Source: CAWDNM01 sp964521195 (GTDB taxonomy: Bacteria; Actinomycetota; Coriobacteriia; Anaerosomatales; JAAXUF01). From it: a DNA stretch of 64,000 nucleotides. Shown piece after piece: positions 61,224 through 64,000 of this stretch. Positions within the stretch are counted from its first letter, which is position 1, and each line of letters starts with the position of its first letter. A program made the translations under genes and the position numbers. The notes beneath the pieces were generated by a model that was not told the DNA's origin, ran no database searches, and was given only the letters and a program-made list of their open reading frames with translations. The DNA is taken from contig CAZFRE010000008.1 in assembly GCA_964521195.1 (NCBI GenBank), positions 1 through 64,000 of the forward strand. The letters run 5' to 3'.

Positions 61224-61897
61224 ACACGATCATCGTCATCGCGGACGTCGTGAGCACGGTCGCGTTCCTCGCCGCCGCATGCCTCGCAGCCTTCACGCCG
61301 ATCCGCTCCGAACTCATGTCGCGCTCTGTCCGGATCGTGTTCGTCGCCGCGATGGGGCTCTATGTCTTCGTCGGCGTCTCCAACATCCTCGAGCATGCCG
61401 GCATCACCGCTGCGTTCGACGTCTACGAGGACTTCGCGGAGCTGCTGTTCTTCCCAGCCCTGGCGTACGTCGCGAGCACGATGGTCCAGAACCGGGCGCT
61501 TGCCGACCAGGCGAACTCGGCCCGGCTCATGCAGCAGCAGAACGATCTGCTGCTCAGCATCGTCGACACCGTCCCCGGGGGATTCCTCGTGGTCGGACCG
61601 ACCGGCGCGATCACGTTCGCGAACGAAGGCGCCGAGCGCCTGCTCGACATGACGAGCGACACCGGGGGATCCGTCAGCATCACCCCAAGCTGGACGCTGC
61701 ACGACCCGGTCACCGCGGATGAGATCACGCTGGCGCAGATCGCCTCGGGCATGGAGCTCTCTCGCAAGCCGCTGTTCGCTCGCTGGCCCGACGGTACGCA
61801 GACCGAGTTCCTCTTCAGCTCCACGCCGATGAAGGCCCGCAGCGGTGAGCTCGGCGGCTCGATCATCGCGTTCGAAGCCGCGAGCCATCGCGGCTAG
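61220..61897 (+). CDS. Membrane protein with PAS domain
   Basis: 225 residues. Seen: three helices (about 4-26, 37-56, 70-90), a coiled stretch (NRALADQANSARLMQQQND), then a PAS fold (LLSIVDTVPGGFLVVGPTGAITFANEGAERLL through SIIAFEAASHRG). No kinase, cyclase or DNA-binding domain follows, so it must signal through a partner, perhaps the small membrane protein encoded just upstream. Stop overlap ATGA with the previous gene. Confidence 0.8.
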   Translation: MNTIIVIADVVSTVAFLAAACLAAFTPIRSELMSRSVRIVFVAAMGLYVFVGVSNILEHAGITAAFDVYEDFAELLFFPALAYVASTMVQNRALADQANSARLMQQQNDLLLSIVDTVPGGFLVVGPTGAITFANEGAERLLDMTSDTGGSVSITPSWTLHDPVTADEITLAQIASGMELSRKPLFARWPDGTQTEFLFSSTPMKARSGELGGSIIAFEAASHRG

Positions 61898-61906
61898 CCC
61901 GCCCGA

Positions 61907-62287
61907 TCAGCCCGCCAGACTGAGGGCCGCGGCGACGGTGAACCCGATCGACCCGAAGACCGCTGCCACGAGCAGGCTGCTCGCGATCAGCGATGGCGCG
62001 CTCACGAGTTCACGACTCCCCGCGGCGATCGCGGCCGACCGCTCGTTCGCGGTCACGGTGAGGTGCAGCAGGGTTCCGAACCCCCCGCCGACAAGGAACG
62101 GCGGCAGCGCGAAGACCGGTGCTGCCGCGAGCAGGCAGGGGAGGAACTGCGACGGCGCGAGCGACGCCTCCAGCGTGACCGCCGGGAGTGGGGCCAGGAC
62201 GAGCGCAAGAATCGCGGCCAAGAGCATGGCATCGGCGCGCGCTCGCGTGCGGGCATCTCGGAGTATGTGCGCGTAGCGAGGGGACAT
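61907..62287 (-). CDS. Hypothetical membrane protein
   Basis: 126 residues, not recognised. Seen: a basic N-terminus (SPRYAHILRDARTRARAD), then three hydrophobic segments (about 20-42, 50-75, 100-124) rich in Ala, Leu and Pro. ATG with GGAAGG at 1-3 nt, a close spacing. It converges on the PAS protein gene with 9 nt between stops. Confidence 0.6.
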   Translation of the reverse strand: MSPRYAHILRDARTRARADAMLLAAILALVLAPLPAVTLEASLAPSQFLPCLLAAAPVFALPPFLVGGGFGTLLHLTVTANERSAAIAAGSRELVSAPSLIASSLLVAAVFGSIGFTVAAALSLAG

Positions 62288-62453
62288 GCCTTCCGATTCG
62301 CCGCGTGCAGCGCGCTTCCTTCACTGCGATACCTGCCGAGTCCGGCGCGAAGAGAATCGTGAGTGACCTGGTGTGGATTTGACGCAAGTCATGTTCGCGG
62401 TTGCTCGCGCGGGCCATGCTCCGCGTACGTGAACCCTTCGTCGGAGGCATTCG

Positions 62454-63185
62454 ATGTCTGAGAACCTCGTACTTCCCGCGCAACACCCCAGGCTGTCGGA
62501 GAGCCTGCCCGCCACCGACTCCACCGGCGCCACAACCCGTAGCGTGACCGATTCGGGCAGTGCCGCGAGTCATCCGGAGCCCCCGAGCGTGCTCGACACG
62601 TACGCGCTGCTCTACGGGTTCAGCCTCCTGTTCCTGGTGCCGGGCGCGCTGTCGATCGGCAATCTGGCGTTTCGGGACTACACCTTCGCCTACGTGTCCC
62701 TTGTGACCGTGCCCTTCCTGCTCGGGCTGCTTGCGACGCTTCTCACCGACAGCCGAGAGCCCATCAAGACCCTGCTGGTGCGAGCGCTCGTGCTGACGCC
62801 GATCATCGTGCTCACCGGCGTGACCGTGTTGTTCACGAGCAGCTTCATCGTACTGCCGATCAGCCAGGTCCTCACGCCCGCGGGATTCGACATCGCGGGG
62901 CCGATCGCGCTGGTGACGCTGATCCTTCTCGCCATTCCGCTGGTGCCCGCACTGATCCGCCGGCTCCGGCTGCCTCTGGGCTGGCGCAGCGTGGCGCACA
63001 TCGTGGCGCTGCTGTTCGCGATCGCCGTCGTCGTCGGCGTCGTCGTGCTGACACTGCGGCCCGATCGCACGCTCGCGACCATGCAGCGCAAGGACGTGAT
63101 GATCTACATCGTCGGCGCGCTCGTGTGGTACCTGCCGTCGTTCGGGGTGGCGGCCGGCGTATGGCGTCGCGTGGGCCTCATATAG
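62454..63185 (+). CDS. Hypothetical membrane protein, six helices
   Basis: 243 residues, not recognised. Seen: a disordered N-terminus of about 45 Ser/Thr/Pro-rich residues, then about six helices in three pairs, with basic cytoplasmic loops (IRRLRLPLGWRS, LTLRPDRTLATMQRKD). ATG with GGAGG at 6 nt. It stands alone between two divergent or distant genes. Confidence 0.6.
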   Translation: MSENLVLPAQHPRLSESLPATDSTGATTRSVTDSGSAASHPEPPSVLDTYALLYGFSLLFLVPGALSIGNLAFRDYTFAYVSLVTVPFLLGLLATLLTDSREPIKTLLVRALVLTPIIVLTGVTVLFTSSFIVLPISQVLTPAGFDIAGPIALVTLILLAIPLVPALIRRLRLPLGWRSVAHIVALLFAIAVVVGVVVLTLRPDRTLATMQRKDVMIYIVGALVWYLPSFGVAAGVWRRVGLI

Positions 63186-63405
63186 CGATTCACGCAGGGA
63201 ACAGCCGCTACCCTTCCGATTTCATCCATAGAGCGGAATAATGTGAGCAATCGCACAAATCCGCTTATGTCGGAGCACCGTCGCGCCGACAATTCCAGCA
63301 GAGGGTACGTGGGGTACCCGAGAGTACGGCCGCTGGTCGGGCGGGAATAGGGTAACAGCACCCGTCGCACCACCAGGGCCATGCTGGATATGAGGGGCAG
63401 CAGCC
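63186..63405 (+). promoter_or_regulatory. 220-nt upstream region of the terminal glycosyltransferase
   Basis: Contains nested symmetry: outer AGCGGA (63232-63237) and TCCGCT (63260-63265) around TGTGA-GCAATC-GCACA (63242-63257), close to the CRP/FNR-family consensus TGTGA-N6-TCACA. No gene is seen here. GAGGGG before the ATG is the ribosome site. Confidence 0.4.
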
Positions 63406-64000
63406 ATGTCGCAGAACACGACGGACCGCAGGATGGACATCGCGATGGGTCTCGGGGCACCCGATGACCCGGTCGAAGTCACCGTGATTCTCCCCGCCTA
63501 CAACGAGGAAGACAGCGTTGACGGCATCTACGGGCAGGTCGTCGACGTCCTCGAGAAGGCCGGCTACACGTTCGAGATCCTCTTCGTCGACGATGGCTCG
63601 ACCGATGCCACCTGGCCCAAGGTCAAAGCGCTCGCCGAGCAGGACGGTCGCGTCCGGGGCCTGCGCCACCGGCGCAACTTCGGCAAGGCTGCAGCGCTGG
63701 CGAACGGTTTCACCTACGCGCGCGGCGAGATCATGGTCATCTGCGACGCAGACATGCAGTACGACCCCAACGACATCGTCCGCATGATCGAGAAGGTCGC
63801 AGAGGGCTGGGACGTGGCGACCGCGTACAAGGTCATCCGCCGAGACCCGCTCTCCAAGCGGATACCGTCGTGGTTCTTCAACTTCTTCGTGCGGACCACC
63901 ACCGGCGTCAGGCTTCACGACATCAACGCCGGTCTGAAGGCGTTCACGCACCAGGCCGCCGAGGATCTCATCAAGTACGGCTACGGCGAGCTGCACCGCT
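63406..64000 (+). CDS. GT2 glycosyltransferase, DPM/GtrB-like (partial at window end)
   Basis: First 198 residues seen; the 3' end lies outside. Seen: VTVILPAYNEEDSVDGIYGQVV, EILFVDDGSTDATW, GLRHRRNFGKAAALANGF, and VICDADMQYDPNDIVRMIEK with the DXD-like metal site, then DINAGLKAFTH acceptor region. This is the polyprenyl-phosphate sugar transferase plan, like the gene at 27 kb but only moderately similar. ATG at 63406 with GAGGGG at 10 nt. Confidence 0.88.
   Translation, partial: MSQNTTDRRMDIAMGLGAPDDPVEVTVILPAYNEEDSVDGIYGQVVDVLEKAGYTFEILFVDDGSTDATWPKVKALAEQDGRVRGLRHRRNFGKAAALANGFTYARGEIMVICDADMQYDPNDIVRMIEKVAEGWDVATAYKVIRRDPLSKRIPSWFFNFFVRTTTGVRLHDINAGLKAFTHQAAEDLIKYGYGELHR

Overview
This 64 kb window is a high-GC bacterial chromosome segment, densely coded with short intergenic gaps, many GTG starts, and start/stop overlaps (ATGA, GTGA, TGATG) inside operons. 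It has rubrerythrin, several radical SAM enzymes, an Mvh-type [NiFe]-hydrogenase joined to HdrA, and many actinobacterial-style small membrane proteins and lipoproteins. Together these suggest an anaerobic, deep-branching actinobacterium of the Coriobacteriia type. That placement is an inference from gene content; the window holds no rRNA, tRNA or CRISPR array that I could find.

Layout, left to right. Positions 1-9.8 kb: an MFS exporter faces a seven-gene efflux operon (two HlyD-like adaptors, two ABC ATPases, a TetR regulator, two ABC-2 permeases) read from a single promoter/operator near 8.55 kb. A MazEF-type toxin-antitoxin pair and a PH-domain membrane protein follow. 10-16.3 kb: purine genes purA, purD and purE, interleaved with a membrane glycosyltransferase and a HemW-like radical SAM protein. 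16.4-18.2 kb: a lone type IV pilin-like gene and a TIGR00300 (ornithine cyclodeaminase-type) gene. 18.5-26.9 kb: msrB and a copper-handling block, made of a small Cys/Met membrane protein, a TauE/SafE-cupredoxin fusion, an anchored cupredoxin, a very large four-HMA copper ATPase, a DUF7282 lipoprotein and an NmrA-like oxidoreductase. 26.9-35.5 kb: glycosyltransferase, LysR regulator opposite a 32-residue membrane peptide, hisG, a MacB/LolD-type ABC exporter, a GAP-family membrane protein and rubrerythrin. 35.7-38.9 kb: a PadR-controlled operon with a DUF1700-like protein and a lipoprotein, then a DUF4405 protein and a tiny exported Cys-rich protein. 39-42.5 kb: a two-component system and a methyltransferase.

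42.6-49.2 kb, minus strand: a hydrogenase operon in the order mvhD, small subunit, large subunit, hdrA, tusA-like, maturation protease, with an MBL-fold hydrolase just beyond. It should couple H2 oxidation to HdrA flavin/Fe-S chemistry, but no hdrB or hdrC is present here. 49.2-58.9 kb: an Ada-type DNA repair protein, a 22-codon mini-ORF with an extraordinary Shine-Dalgarno, a beta-helix surface protein, a CPH-type copper/silver ATPase facing a small His/Met-rich exported protein, a SPASM radical SAM protein, an aldo/keto reductase, a second mini-ORF and a lipoprotein. 58.9-64 kb: a LysR/EamA divergent pair with a probable leaderless promoter, a PAS protein pair, small membrane proteins and a glycosyltransferase cut by the window end.

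Most interesting for follow-up: the mini-ORFs at 50335 and 57680; the 32-residue peptide at 29121; the CX4CH exported protein beside DUF4405; the HdrA-hydrogenase-TusA operon; the inverted repeat at 52774-52855; and the paired PadR operators spaced 33 bp apart.
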